From contig DHKE01000086.1 in assembly GCA_002404675.1 (NCBI GenBank), positions 4,974-65,533 on the forward strand: a stretch of 60,560 bases of DNA, given 5' to 3'. Every line of letters starts with the position of its first letter. Position 1 is the first letter of the stretch. The translations under genes and the position numbers were made by a program. Source of the stretch: Porphyromonadaceae bacterium UBA4702. GTDB taxonomy: Bacteria; Bacteroidota; Bacteroidia; Bacteroidales; Muribaculaceae. Below the pieces are notes generated by a model. The model was not told the DNA's origin and did not search any database. It was given only the letters and a program-made list of their open reading frames with translations. This document shows, one piece after another, positions 1 to 9,587 of the stretch.

Positions 1-1
1 T

Positions 2-835
2 GCCATCAAGGACTTCATGAGTCCGGACAGGGTTGTGATAGGCGTGGAGAATGAACGTGCAGAAAAGATAATGAGACGTCTCTACAAGCCGTTCATCGTC
101 GTGAATGACCGCATATTGGTTACGGATATAGCATCCTCGGAGATGATAAAGTACGCGTCCAACGCGATGCTCGCGACCCGCATTTCATTCATGAACGACA
201 TCGCCAACCTGTGCGACCTCGTAGGGGCAAATGTCAACATGGTACGCAAGGGTATCGGTGCAGACCACCGCATAGGCACGAAATTCCTATACCCCGGCTG
301 CGGCTACGGCGGGTCGTGCTTCCCCAAGGACGTAAAAGCTATCATCAGGACGGCGCAACAGCTCGGCTACGACATGAAGGTGCTTTCGGCTGTCGAGGAA
401 GTAAACGAGCAGCAAAAGTCCTTGTTGTTCAAAAAACTCGAACGCCATTACAAGTCGGAGCTGAAGGGAAAGACGGTTGCCGTATGGGGACTTGCCTTCA
501 AACCGGAAACCGACGATATGCGTGAAGCCCCGGCTCTTACCATAATTGACTTGCTCTCACGCGCCGGAGCAGTGGTCAAAGTCTACGACCCTATAGCAAT
601 GGACGAGTGCCGACGCCGCATCGGCGACAGAGTGACATACTGCAAGAGTATGTATGACGCGGTTATCGATGCCGACGCACTTATGCTCCTCACGGAGTGG
701 AAGGAGTTTCGTATGCCCTCATGGCAGACAATTGCCAAGACCATGCGTTCTCCTCTTGTATTAGACGGCAGAAACATATACGACCGCGCAGAACTGGAGG
801 GCGAAGGATTTACATACTACGCACTCGGCAAATGA
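2..835 (+). CDS. ugd: UDP-glucose 6-dehydrogenase, C-terminal part (5' end cut by window)
   Basis: This enzyme oxidises UDP-glucose to UDP-glucuronate with two NAD+ in the cytoplasm, supplying uronic acid for surface polysaccharide. The reading frame is open to the window edge, so the N-terminal Rossmann NAD domain lies outside and only about 277 residues are visible. The motif GGSCFPKD, with the catalytic Cys at fragment residue 106, is the family signature. The central helical domain (EMIKYASNAMLA) and the C-terminal UDP-binding domain (VAVWGLAFKPETDDMREAP) are also typical. Its stop overlaps the next gene's start as ATGA, so the two are probably translated together. GDP-mannose dehydrogenase is a less likely alternative because of the overall motif pattern. 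Confidence 0.95.
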   Translation, partial: AIKDFMSPDRVVIGVENERAEKIMRRLYKPFIVVNDRILVTDIASSEMIKYASNAMLATRISFMNDIANLCDLVGANVNMVRKGIGADHRIGTKFLYPGCGYGGSCFPKDVKAIIRTAQQLGYDMKVLSAVEEVNEQQKSLLFKKLERHYKSELKGKTVAVWGLAFKPETDDMREAPALTIIDLLSRAGAVVKVYDPIAMDECRRRIGDRVTYCKSMYDAVIDADALMLLTEWKEFRMPSWQTIAKTMRSPLVLDGRNIYDRAELEGEGFTYYALGK

Positions 836-2004
836 CAACTGTAAATGAAACAACTATGAACGACCGTGTATTGCTCTGCCTGTGCCACATGTCGGGCAGG
901 GAAACCGAATATGTCAAGCAAGCATTTGACGACAACTGGGTCGTGCCTCTCGGCCCCAACGTTGACGGATTTGAGGAGGATTTGCGGCAATTCATCGACA
1001 ACAGCTGCCATGTGGCGGCTTTGAGTGCCGGCACTGCCGCCATACATCTCGGACTGGTGCTGCTCGGCGTAGGGCGCGATGATGAGGTAATATGCCAGTC
1101 GATGACGTTTTCTGCCTCTGCCAATCCGATATCCTATGTAGGAGCAAAACCGGTATTCGTTGACAGCGAGCCTGACACGTGGAATATGTCGCCCGCACTG
1201 CTCGAAAAGGCCATCATCGACCGCAAGAAAGCAACAGGGCGTTACCCGAAAGCTGTCATCGCCGTTGACCTCTACGGTATGCCGGCACGCTGGGACGAAA
1301 TCAACGCCATTGCCTCACGCTACGGCATACCAGTACTCGAAGATGCTGCTGAAGCGCTCGGCTCGTCATACCGAGGACGCAAGTGCTCCACATTCGGCGA
1401 AATGGGCGCGCTCTCGTTCAACGGCAACAAGATGATTACCACCTCTGGAGGGGGCGCTCTCGTGTGCCACAGCGAGGAGATGAAGAAACGGGCGGTGTTT
1501 CTCGCCACACAGGCCCGAGAGCCGTTTCCATGGTATCAGCATGAGACTATCGGCTACAATTACCGGCTGAGCAACATCTGCGCCGGCATTGGTCGCGGAC
1601 AGATGCACATCCTCAACGAGCACATTGCCCACCACCGCATGGTTCATGCTCGCTATGCCGAGTTGCTCAAGGACATACCGGGCATCTCGCTGCACTCCAA
1701 TCCTGACGGCGATTTCGACTCCAACTACTGGCTGTGCAATATCCTTATCGACAGCGACATAACCGGGTTTACCCCAGAACAGCTGCGCATTGCACTGGGA
1801 GATGCCAATATCGAGAGCCGCCTGCTGTGGAAGCCGATGCACATGCAACCGGTGTTTGCTGGTGCACCTGCTTATACTGACGGCACTTCTGAACGTCTGT
1901 TTGCTTCGGGGCTATGCATACCGGCCGGTCCGTATGTCGGACTGCCTGAGATAGACCGCATCGTAGATGTGATATGCAAACTGCATTGTTATGACAAATG
2001 GTAA
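832..2004 (+). CDS. DegT/DnrJ/EryC1/StrS family sugar aminotransferase
   Basis: This is a PLP-dependent aminotransferase that would place an amino group on a nucleotide-linked keto-sugar for polysaccharide or glycan synthesis. The fold signature runs from residue about 20 (NWVVPLGPNVDGFE) through the cofactor region (EDAAEALGSSY) to the PLP lysine, K200, in SFNGNKMITTSGGG. At 390 residues it has the usual family length. I chose the ATG at 832 because it overlaps the ugd stop as ATGA; the ATG at 856 (MNDRVLL) gives the more usual family N-terminus and is a real alternative. Pairing with ugd suggests an amino-sugar branch, but the exact substrate cannot be read from sequence. Confidence 0.9.
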   Translation: MTTVNETTMNDRVLLCLCHMSGRETEYVKQAFDDNWVVPLGPNVDGFEEDLRQFIDNSCHVAALSAGTAAIHLGLVLLGVGRDDEVICQSMTFSASANPISYVGAKPVFVDSEPDTWNMSPALLEKAIIDRKKATGRYPKAVIAVDLYGMPARWDEINAIASRYGIPVLEDAAEALGSSYRGRKCSTFGEMGALSFNGNKMITTSGGGALVCHSEEMKKRAVFLATQAREPFPWYQHETIGYNYRLSNICAGIGRGQMHILNEHIAHHRMVHARYAELLKDIPGISLHSNPDGDFDSNYWLCNILIDSDITGFTPEQLRIALGDANIESRLLWKPMHMQPVFAGAPAYTDGTSERLFASGLCIPAGPYVGLPEIDRIVDVICKLHCYDKW

Positions 2005-2014
2005 TCAACAATAT

Positions 2015-3148
2015 ATGAAACAGTTGCGCTTAGCATTGATTGTTATTGCATCAATGCTTTTCGCCGTTGCCTGCACAGGCAACAAGTCAGGCAAAGCTGG
2101 CGCAGACAGTGACAAGGCAGACAGTGACAAGAATGTGATGCAGTATGCCAAAATGCTGCGGATGTATGACCATAACGGCTACACTGTGGCTGAAATACTC
2201 TCGCCGCAGGATTCCACCAAGGTGACTTCACGCTTCATTCTTCTGTCCGATGGTACTGAAAAGCCTGCAGCCGACAAATCGGCACAGGTCATCATTGTAC
2301 CTGTAAAATCTGCTGTGGTATACTCCTCAGTACACGCTGCTGCAATGAGCGAGTTGGGGCAGTCCGGGTGTGTCAAGGGTGTCGCCGATGCCTCTTATTT
2401 CAAGTTGCCCTTTATCCTCAACGGCATTGACAACGGAATCATTGCCGACATAGGCCCTTCAACCTCTCCCTCAACGGAGAAAATCATCGATCTCAATCCA
2501 CAAGCCATAATCGTCAACCAATACGAAGGTGCGGACCTTAAGGGCGTTGACCGCCTCGGCATACCGGTGATACAAATGGCAGAAAATCTCGAGAACTCGC
2601 CTTTGGGACGTGCTGAATGGATTAAGTTTATCGGCGCACTCACGGGTGAGCGTGCGAAAGCAGACTCGATATTCGCAGCTGTTGAAAAGCATTATACTGA
2701 CTTGTGCGGACAGGTTGCCGTAAGCAGCAACCGCCCCAAGGTGCTTACGGAGAATATGTATCAAGGTGTATGGTACGTCTCTGGCGGAGCAAGTTACAAA
2801 GCCCGCATGATAGCCGATGCCGGAGGCATTTACCCGTGGGCTGACGACAAATCCACCGGGTCTGTCAACCTTTCATACGAGCAGGTGCTTGACCGCGCCC
2901 AGGATGCAGACTACTGGTTGCTTCAGGTTTTCGGCGAGGAGCTGTCACGTGAATCCCTGCTGAAAATGGATCCGCGATACGCATCATTCCTGGCTGTTGA
3001 CAAGGGTGGCGTGTACTATTGCGACACACAGGCGACATTCATCTTTGAGGAAACGCCCTTCCACCCTGACCGCCTTCTGGAGGACTATATTGCCATTTTC
3101 TCCGGCAGGACAGGCAATCTGCACTATTTCAAGCCAATGACACGCTAA
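2015..3148 (+). CDS. ABC transporter substrate-binding lipoprotein (BtuF/FecB type)
   Basis: This periplasmic protein captures a metal complex such as cobalamin, haem or a ferric siderophore for the adjacent permease. The N-terminus MKQLRLALIVIASMLFAVAC is a lipoprotein signal with the lipidated Cys at residue 20, followed by a Ser/Asp/Lys-rich linker. The body matches the two-lobed PeriplasmicBP_2 fold (SELGQSGCVKGVADASY, KIIDLNPQAIIVNQYEG, KVLTENMYQGVWYVSGG). An in-frame ATG at 1991 overlaps the aminotransferase gene, but the start at 2015 gives a clean signal peptide. The permease and ATPase follow directly. The ligand is not determined; vitamin B12 or iron chelate are the main options. 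Confidence 0.9.
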   Translation: MKQLRLALIVIASMLFAVACTGNKSGKAGADSDKADSDKNVMQYAKMLRMYDHNGYTVAEILSPQDSTKVTSRFILLSDGTEKPAADKSAQVIIVPVKSAVVYSSVHAAAMSELGQSGCVKGVADASYFKLPFILNGIDNGIIADIGPSTSPSTEKIIDLNPQAIIVNQYEGADLKGVDRLGIPVIQMAENLENSPLGRAEWIKFIGALTGERAKADSIFAAVEKHYTDLCGQVAVSSNRPKVLTENMYQGVWYVSGGASYKARMIADAGGIYPWADDKSTGSVNLSYEQVLDRAQDADYWLLQVFGEELSRESLLKMDPRYASFLAVDKGGVYYCDTQATFIFEETPFHPDRLLEDYIAIFSGRTGNLHYFKPMTR

Positions 3149-4188
3149 TGACAGACGGTGGCAGGACATCACGCAGGACACTGTTCATCATCCTCTTTGC
3201 AGCTGCAGCGGCGGTTCTTTTCGCCGCTATGCTGTATTGCGGCGCAGTGTCCATACCAGCCTCAGAAGTTACTGCTGTAATAACCGGTCAGGACACTAGC
3301 AAGGAGGCGTGGCGTACTATCGTCCTCGAGTCGCGCTTGCCCATGGCATTGACCGCCGCAGTCGCCGGTGCAGCCTTGTCTGTTGCCGGGCTTATGCTTC
3401 AGACCGTCTTCCGCAACCCCCTTGCAGGTCCTTCTATACTAGGCATCTCTACAGGAGCGTCGCTTGGGGTGGCTATAGTGCTGCTCTGTGCTGCGTCGCT
3501 GCCAGCAATACATGAGGCTGCTGGCACATTCGGGGTCATCGGGGGGGCGTTGGCTGGCGCGGTTGCTGTCCTCGCCATTCTCTCGTTATTCTCATCGATG
3601 TTGCGTAGCCCCCTGTCGCTGCTCATCGTCGGCATAATGGTCAGCTACCTGACCTCTTCAGTCATCTCGCTGCTCAACTTTTTCGCGCCGGCAGAGAGCG
3701 TGCGTTCATTCGTAGTATGGGGATTGGGCAGCTATTCTGGCACAGACCTTCGGACATCGCTCATACTCGCTCTCGCTGTTGTGTTGCCGCTTGCAGCCAC
3801 AGTCTTATATGCCAAGCCGCTCAACGCCATGCTCCTTGGCGACAGATACCTTGCCTCAATGGGATACCGCGTCACACGGTTGCGCACAGCTGTTCTGTTG
3901 CTCTCTGGCATCATTACCGCCGTTGTCACAGCCTACTGCGGCCCTATCGGGTTCATCGGGCTGATAGTGCCTCACGTATGCCGAATGGCTTTTGCCACCT
4001 CAAATCATTTCACGCTCATACCTGCGTGTCTGGTTGTCGGTGCAGCCGTTTCGCTTCTGTGCGCCCTCGTGAGTGTGCTGCCCTCGCACAACGGGGTGAT
4101 ACCTATCAATGCCATCACCCCCATTGCCGGTGTCCCCGTAATCATTTACATAATGGTCAATGCCCGACGGCTAAAATACTTCAACTGA
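3148..4188 (+). CDS. FecCD-family ABC transporter permease
   Basis: This inner-membrane permease forms the channel of a BtuCD/FhuB-type importer. The 346-residue protein has many hydrophobic segments, about ten as in BtuC. Family motifs include SRLPMALTAAVAGAALSVAG, FRNPLAGPSILGISTGASLG and the coupling region CGPIGFIGLIVPHVCRM. The start codon overlaps the upstream stop by one base (TAATG), and its own stop overlaps the ATPase start. The three genes therefore form one transporter unit with one permease gene, presumably working as a homodimer. Confidence 0.94.
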   Translation: MTDGGRTSRRTLFIILFAAAAAVLFAAMLYCGAVSIPASEVTAVITGQDTSKEAWRTIVLESRLPMALTAAVAGAALSVAGLMLQTVFRNPLAGPSILGISTGASLGVAIVLLCAASLPAIHEAAGTFGVIGGALAGAVAVLAILSLFSSMLRSPLSLLIVGIMVSYLTSSVISLLNFFAPAESVRSFVVWGLGSYSGTDLRTSLILALAVVLPLAATVLYAKPLNAMLLGDRYLASMGYRVTRLRTAVLLLSGIITAVVTAYCGPIGFIGLIVPHVCRMAFATSNHFTLIPACLVVGAAVSLLCALVSVLPSHNGVIPINAITPIAGVPVIIYIMVNARRLKYFN

Positions 4189-4970
4189 TGCAGACGACAC
4201 CTGTCATACAAGCGCATGGTCTCTCCGTAGGCTACCGCAGCAAGGCGATACTCGAACATCTCGACTTTTCGCTGATGCCCGGGCAGATAGTTGCCCTCGT
4301 CGGCAAGAACGGTATCGGCAAATCTACGCTGATACGCACGCTCACCTCCGAGCTGCCTCCGATCGCAGGACAGGTGACACTCGCCGGAAAACCGCTATCC
4401 TCTTGGACTCGCCGACAGCTTGCCTCAATGGTTGCCGTTGTCACCACTGACCCGTTGCAGGTAGGAGCACTTACTGTGCGCGAACTCGTGAGCCTCGGCC
4501 GCGACCCGCACACAGGGCCGCTCGGAAGGCTTGGAGATGAAGACAGAGCAGCCGTAGACAGGGCGATGCGGCAAGTCGGCATAGAGTACAAGAGCGACGA
4601 GTATGTCGCTTGCCTGTCCGACGGCGAGCGGCAGAAAGCGCTCATTGCGCGAGCATTGGCACAGGACACACAGGTCATCATTCTTGACGAGCCGTTCTCT
4701 TTCCTCGACGTGTCGGCTCGCATCGAGATACTCCGCCTCGTCACCGACCTCTGCCACCGCAGTGGCCGTGCTATCCTGTTCAGTTCGCACGACATAGCCC
4801 AGGCTCTGCGCATGACGGACATGATATGGATGCTCACCACAGACCGCCGCTTCATCACTGGCACGCCGCAGGAAATCATCCGCAGAGGCGACATCGACCG
4901 CCTATTTGACACACCAGGCATTGCCTTCGACCCCACGCAAAACGACTTCATCTCCTCTCCCGATAAATAA
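4188..4970 (+). CDS. ABC transporter ATP-binding protein (BtuD/FecE type)
   Basis: This is the cytoplasmic ATPase that powers the importer encoded just upstream. Visible motifs are Walker A GKNGIGKST (residues 39-47), a Q-loop region near TTDPLQVG, the signature LSDGERQ, Walker B VIILDEP and the switch histidine in FSSHD. The length of 260 residues is normal. The start is the ATG at 4188, overlapping the permease stop as TGATG; a longer in-frame opening back to 3717 only runs antiparallel in register through the permease gene and is not used. The next gene begins 7 bases after the stop. Confidence 0.94.
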   Translation: MQTTPVIQAHGLSVGYRSKAILEHLDFSLMPGQIVALVGKNGIGKSTLIRTLTSELPPIAGQVTLAGKPLSSWTRRQLASMVAVVTTDPLQVGALTVRELVSLGRDPHTGPLGRLGDEDRAAVDRAMRQVGIEYKSDEYVACLSDGERQKALIARALAQDTQVIILDEPFSFLDVSARIEILRLVTDLCHRSGRAILFSSHDIAQALRMTDMIWMLTTDRRFITGTPQEIIRRGDIDRLFDTPGIAFDPTQNDFISSPDK

Positions 4971-4977
4971 CACTGCC

Positions 4978-6189
4978 ATGGCACAGCTTTCATTCCAGCA
5001 ATTCCTCCTCCGCCAACCCTCATACCCCGAGCAGCAGCCCACAGACCGATATTACTATGACCTGTGCTGCCGCCTCATAGACGCTGCTGTGCAGTCGCGG
5101 TTGCTCGAAACGTACCACCCCTCCGTCATCGAACGCGCTTGTCTCGCGTTGACTGGCTATTATCAGGACGTTATATGCGATGCAGGGCTGTGGCGTTCTT
5201 TCATCGACCGCAACCGCGCCATGTATAGGCGCACGCTCCCCTTCTACGAGGTCGGCGACGACTATATGGACTATGAGCTGAACTTCGTTGACGTGCAGTT
5301 CATGCTATGGTATGCCACCTCGATGTACTCAGACAAGCAGCGGCGCACCTATCCGCTGGACTGCAATATCCGTCAGCTCGCGCAGATGCTCTACGAAATA
5401 CTCGAAAGCGAATACGACAACGCCCCCATGCCCGAAGGATATGTGTTCGGGCGAGAACTCGAGATGCACGACCCGGGCGATCAGGAAACGCTCTTATCTC
5501 TCGGCAACTGGCTCTTCATGCACTCATGGCTGCTCACGCCCGCATACGCCCTCACTCTCTCCGACATACTCAACCGTCCAGAGACCAAGGGCGGCGATCT
5601 CGAGGCAATACGCGATGCCGTGGAACAGTCCATGACAGAGCATCCTACAGGCCCGCTTGCGCTGCGCCTGTCGCACTGGGTGTCGCTTGTGGCAGAGGGG
5701 AAACTGCCACGCCTGCCACACCGCAATCCGGCTGACGAGGAAAAGCCCAGACACCCGTACTATGACCGGTTTGTCGCCGCTAACGGTGGCTCGCCGATAC
5801 GCTTCATAGCTGACTATGACAGCCTAAACAGTTTCCTGACCGATGCTCTCGGCTGGGACAAAGGAGAAAAGCACTTGCCGCAGCTGCAAAACGAAAAAGA
5901 CTTTGTGCTGCTCGTCAACCACGACAAGGGTATGCTCGTGGCCCGCAACGTGAGCCGATGCATAGCTGCGCCGCAAAACTCGTCATACGACCGCGAATAC
6001 GCACGCCAGCACGCCATTGACCTGCTCACCGTGCGCGGACTTTGCCCACGCGACCTGCTTGTCTACTGCCTTGACAAGGGCTGGCTGCCTGACGCGACAT
6101 TCCCCGGCAGCGATGACACGAGACTTGTCGCCGACAACGCAGATTTCATCGCTCGCTGCTACCTGCAGCACTACTACACCGCAGACTGA
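4978..6189 (+). CDS. Conserved Bacteroidales protein, DUF3843-like
   Basis: The product has 403 residues with no signal peptide or membrane segment, so it is probably cytoplasmic. The N-terminal part is rich in Tyr, Arg and Leu (YYYDLCCRLIDAA, ACLALTGYYQDVICDAGLWRSFI). It resembles a Bacteroidota-only family that I recall as DUF3843, but that match is from memory. I chose the ATG at 4978 because an earlier in-frame ATG at 4906 lies inside the ATPase gene. The gene sits 7 bases after the ABC ATPase and is probably the last in the operon. No catalytic motif is visible and I propose no function. Confidence 0.75.
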   Translation: MAQLSFQQFLLRQPSYPEQQPTDRYYYDLCCRLIDAAVQSRLLETYHPSVIERACLALTGYYQDVICDAGLWRSFIDRNRAMYRRTLPFYEVGDDYMDYELNFVDVQFMLWYATSMYSDKQRRTYPLDCNIRQLAQMLYEILESEYDNAPMPEGYVFGRELEMHDPGDQETLLSLGNWLFMHSWLLTPAYALTLSDILNRPETKGGDLEAIRDAVEQSMTEHPTGPLALRLSHWVSLVAEGKLPRLPHRNPADEEKPRHPYYDRFVAANGGSPIRFIADYDSLNSFLTDALGWDKGEKHLPQLQNEKDFVLLVNHDKGMLVARNVSRCIAAPQNSSYDREYARQHAIDLLTVRGLCPRDLLVYCLDKGWLPDATFPGSDDTRLVADNADFIARCYLQHYYTAD

Positions 6190-6254
6190 CCATCGCCTCA
6201 CACAGCAAACGCGTTTTTTCGGTCAGAAGGGGAGTGAGGTACGCCAAAAAACAT

Positions 6255-6262
6255 TATCTTTG
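6255..6262 (+). promoter_or_regulatory. Candidate -7 element upstream of purM
   Basis: The octamer TATCTTTG matches the Bacteroidota -7 consensus TAnnTTTG exactly and lies 130 bases before the purM start in a 203-base non-coding gap. No clear -33 TTG is seen at the usual spacing. Confidence 0.5.
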
Positions 6263-6392
6263 CAAGCAGTATGCGGAAGCGTCACAAGATACGGCAGGTT
6301 GCAATAACTTTCAGTCTGGCTGCCTCTAATTGAACTTCTTGCTGATGCTCGCCGTTCATACTATTGAATATCAAGATAATACGACCTAATAC

Positions 6393-7565
6393 ATGGAATC
6401 CAACAGATATGACCGCCGTGGCGTTTCCGCCTCCAAAGAGGATGTGCACGCCGCTATCAAGAATGTTGACAAGGGCATCTTCCCGAAGGCTTTCTGCAAG
6501 ATTATCCCCGACATACTCGGCGGAGACCCGGAGTACTGCAACATAATGCACGCCGACGGCGCCGGCACAAAATCGAGCCTCGCCTACCTGTACTGGCGCG
6601 AGACAGGCGACCTGTCCGTATGGAAAGGGATAGCACAGGATGCGCTCATCATGAACATCGACGACCTGCTGTGCGTGGGCGCGACAGACAGTATACTGTT
6701 GAGTTCCACCATAGGACGCAACAAGCTACTCATACCTGGTGAGGTGATTTCCGCCATAATCAACGGTACTGAGGAACTGCTGGAAGAGCTGCGCGGACAA
6801 GGCGTGAACATTTACAGCACAGGCGGCGAGACTGCCGACGTGGGCGACCTGGTGCGCACTATCATCGTTGACAGCACCGTAACCTGCCGCATGCGCCGCG
6901 AAGACGTCATCGATAACGCCAACATTGCCCCGGGAGACGTGATAGTCGGGCTTGCCTCATTCGGCAAGGCCAATTATGAAAAGGAATACAACGGCGGCAT
7001 GGGCAGCAACGGCCTGACCTCGGCTCGCCATGACGTGTTTGCAAAATACCTGAAGGAGAAGTATCCCGAAAGTTGCGACCTCAACGTGCCGGAAGACCTG
7101 ATTTATTCCGGCTCTTGCTCGCTGACTGATGCCGTGGAAGGCTCGACGCTCGACGCTGGAAGGCTCGTTCTCTCCCCGACACGCACCTACGCCCCGGTCG
7201 TCACCGCGCTGCTCAAGAAGATGCGCCATGACATCCACGGCATGGTGCACTGCTCGGGCGGAGCGCAGACCAAAATACTGCACTTCATCGGCGAGGGAAT
7301 GCACGTTGTCAAGGACAACCTGTTCCCGATACCGCCTCTCTTTGAGCTGATACATCGCGAGAGCGGCACGGACTGGAAGGAGATGTACAAGGTCTTCAAC
7401 ATGGGGCACCGTTTTGAGGTCTACCTGCCGCAGGAACACGCCGAGGCAGTCATCAAGGCCGCGCAGTCATTCGGCATCGACGCCCGCATCGTGGGCCGTG
7501 TTGAGGCTGTACCCGAGGGGAAGCGCCTCACTATCAAATCCCAGTACGGCGTATTTGAATATTAA
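6393..7565 (+). CDS. purM: Phosphoribosylformylglycinamidine cyclo-ligase (AIR synthase)
   Basis: PurM closes the imidazole ring of FGAM to AIR with ATP, step five of purine synthesis, in the cytoplasm. The 390-residue protein is of the longer Bacteroidota form. Family segments are HADGAGTKSSLAY near residue 50, the Asp-rich IMNIDDLLCVGATD, and STGGETADVGDLVRTI, followed by the C-terminal AIRS_C domain (LSPTRTYAPVV, HCSGGAQTKI). The N-terminus NRYDRRGVSASKEDVH is typical of Bacteroides PurM. It has its own candidate promoter and is followed after 17 bases by a lytic transglycosylase gene. Confidence 0.95.
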   Translation: MESNRYDRRGVSASKEDVHAAIKNVDKGIFPKAFCKIIPDILGGDPEYCNIMHADGAGTKSSLAYLYWRETGDLSVWKGIAQDALIMNIDDLLCVGATDSILLSSTIGRNKLLIPGEVISAIINGTEELLEELRGQGVNIYSTGGETADVGDLVRTIIVDSTVTCRMRREDVIDNANIAPGDVIVGLASFGKANYEKEYNGGMGSNGLTSARHDVFAKYLKEKYPESCDLNVPEDLIYSGSCSLTDAVEGSTLDAGRLVLSPTRTYAPVVTALLKKMRHDIHGMVHCSGGAQTKILHFIGEGMHVVKDNLFPIPPLFELIHRESGTDWKEMYKVFNMGHRFEVYLPQEHAEAVIKAAQSFGIDARIVGRVEAVPEGKRLTIKSQYGVFEY

Positions 7566-7582
7566 CCTGTCTCTGTCATGTC

Positions 7583-9004
7583 ATGAAGCTGCGCCACATA
7601 GGACTGGCATCGCTGGCAACGGCACTCGTCGCTGCCATAGTGCTTTTCTGTGTTGACAGCCGCCGCGCTTCAGCTGCCGACCCGACAGCCGCCGCGAGTA
7701 ACAGCAGCAAGGGTGATACCCTGAGGGCTGTTACAATGTACGGCGCGACATCCTACTTCCAGTACCACGATCAGCCTATGGGGCTTGACTACGAGATGCT
7801 GGCACGCTATGCCTCGGCGCAAGGCCTTGCCATAGACCTGAAAGTGGCGGCAGACGTGCCGTCAATGCTGTGCATGCTCCGCGAAGGCAAGGTTGACATG
7901 ATAGCATACGGCGTCCCCAAGATCGCCGAATACACCCCTGGTGTCCGCTTCTGCGGCAAGTCCGAGGTGAACCACCAAGTGCTGGTGCAGCCCAAATCCG
8001 CAGCAGTGCGTTCAGTTCCCGACTTGATAGGCAAGACGGTGTATGTGGAGAAGGATTCCAAGTACCAGTATCGTATGGCCAACCTCGCCGATGAACTCGG
8101 CGGCGGCATAGGCATAGAGGCAGTGGTCTCCGACACCATCGAGTCCGTTGACCTGGTGCGCATGGTCAGCGACGGCAGCTTGCCCATGACAGTCGCAGAC
8201 TCAGACATGGCGGATATATGTGCCGACCTGTACGGCAGCATCGATGTGTCAGTAGCCGTCAGCACTGACCAGGAGTCGTCGTGGGTGGTGGCTGACGATG
8301 ACAGGCGGCTGGGCGATAGCATAGACGCTTGGGCAAAGACGGATGAGGTCGCAGCTGACTATGACAGGCTGCGCAGCAAATACTACCGACACGCCGCAAG
8401 GAGCGCGATGGTGGCACAACCGACAGCGGCAGCGCATGCCCTGGCGGCCGTGGGCAGCGTGCGGTATGAGGAGATATTCCGCCGCTACGCCTCGCGCATA
8501 GGCTGGGACTGGAGGCAGCTCGCAGCCATAGCGTATACCGAATCTCGGTTTGACCCCACGGCGGTATCGTGGGCTGGCGCAACAGGGCTGATGCAGCTTA
8601 TGCCCTCGACTGCTCGGCAGTACGCAGTTACGGACATGACCGACCCCGAACAGAGTGTGCTTGGAGCGTCGCTTGCCCTTGCCGACATAGACAAGTCATT
8701 GTGCAAATACGTCTCAGACCCCACGGAAAGACGCAAGTTTGTCATTGCCGCTTACAATTCAGGCCTCGGGCATATCCTCGACGCTATTGCGTTGGCGCGG
8801 CGTTATGGGCGCAATCCCGGCCTGTGGTACGGCGGAGTGCGCGAAATGGCGTTGCTGAAAACTACGCCGCAATACTACAATGACCCAGTCGTCAAGCACG
8901 GCTATTTCCGCGGACAAGAGACTGTAGGGTTTGTTGACAAGGTATTAGGGGCATACGAGCAGTACCTCCGCACTGTCCCCGAATGTGAGCCGCAAAACAA
9001 GTGA
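7583..9004 (+). CDS. MltF-like lytic murein transglycosylase with solute-binding domain
   Basis: This envelope enzyme cleaves peptidoglycan between MurNAc and GlcNAc with formation of an anhydro end. The 473-residue protein begins with one hydrophobic segment (residues about 8-25, signal peptide or anchor). Residues about 50-280 form a transporter-type substrate-binding domain (YFQYHDQPMGLDYEMLARYA, KVDMIAYGVPK). The C-terminal SLT domain carries the catalytic Glu at residue 320 in YTESRFDP, then AGATGLMQLMPSTA and AYNSGLGHILDA. This order matches MltF. Its start lies 17 bases past purM, so the genes may be co-transcribed although functionally unrelated. Confidence 0.92.
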   Translation: MKLRHIGLASLATALVAAIVLFCVDSRRASAADPTAAASNSSKGDTLRAVTMYGATSYFQYHDQPMGLDYEMLARYASAQGLAIDLKVAADVPSMLCMLREGKVDMIAYGVPKIAEYTPGVRFCGKSEVNHQVLVQPKSAAVRSVPDLIGKTVYVEKDSKYQYRMANLADELGGGIGIEAVVSDTIESVDLVRMVSDGSLPMTVADSDMADICADLYGSIDVSVAVSTDQESSWVVADDDRRLGDSIDAWAKTDEVAADYDRLRSKYYRHAARSAMVAQPTAAAHALAAVGSVRYEEIFRRYASRIGWDWRQLAAIAYTESRFDPTAVSWAGATGLMQLMPSTARQYAVTDMTDPEQSVLGASLALADIDKSLCKYVSDPTERRKFVIAAYNSGLGHILDAIALARRYGRNPGLWYGGVREMALLKTTPQYYNDPVVKHGYFRGQETVGFVDKVLGAYEQYLRTVPECEPQNK

Positions 9005-9041
9005 GACAAGAAACATAACAACCAACCTAAAATAACTCAAT

Positions 9042-9587
9042 ATGAAAAAGTTTTATATGACTGTAGGAGTGCTGCTGACAGTATGCGCGTCGCTGACACT
9101 CAGTTCCTGCATCGGCAGCTTCGCGCTCACCTCTCGCGTACTGAACTGGAACAACCAGATCGGCAGCAAGTTTGTCAATGAGCTGGTGTTCTTCGCCTTC
9201 TGGATTCTCCCCGTGTATGAAGTGACGGGCATCGCAGACATCCTCGTGCTAAACTCCATTGAGTTCTGGAGCGGCAGCAACCCGATGACCGCCTCCGTCA
9301 AGGCCGTAGACACCGAGCAGGGCCGCTACCTGATAGCATGCGACGGCAAGGGCTACACCATAACCTTCGAACCCACAGGCCAGCAGACACGTCTCGACTT
9401 CGACACCGACAGCCAGACATGGTCTGTTGAACTCAATGGAGAGATGCAGCCGTTCATGACCATGGTAGACGACAGCCACGTCAAGATGATTACCCCCGAG
9501 GGTGACTTCCGCATGGTGTCTCTCACCGATGAGGGCGTTATGGCATACGCCTCCATGGCATCGCCCAAGCTCATGGCGCAGCGTTGA
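9042..9587 (+). CDS. DUF3332-like lipoprotein
   Basis: This is a 181-residue exported protein of unknown role. The N-terminus has a lipoprotein signal with the Cys at residue 23 (LTLSSC). The segment after it (NWNNQIGSKFVNELVFFAFWILPVYE) contains a second hydrophobic stretch and matches the DUF3332 family as I remember it. The C-terminal half is a small beta-rich region. It begins 37 bases after the transglycosylase and is followed by a 108-base gap. No enzymatic motif is visible. Confidence 0.8.
   Translation: MKKFYMTVGVLLTVCASLTLSSCIGSFALTSRVLNWNNQIGSKFVNELVFFAFWILPVYEVTGIADILVLNSIEFWSGSNPMTASVKAVDTEQGRYLIACDGKGYTITFEPTGQQTRLDFDTDSQTWSVELNGEMQPFMTMVDDSHVKMITPEGDFRMVSLTDEGVMAYASMASPKLMAQR

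Noticed and set aside
3717..4187. N-terminal extension of the ABC ATPase
   Set aside because: The extra 157 codons run through the permease gene; the domain and overlap geometry fix the start at 4188.
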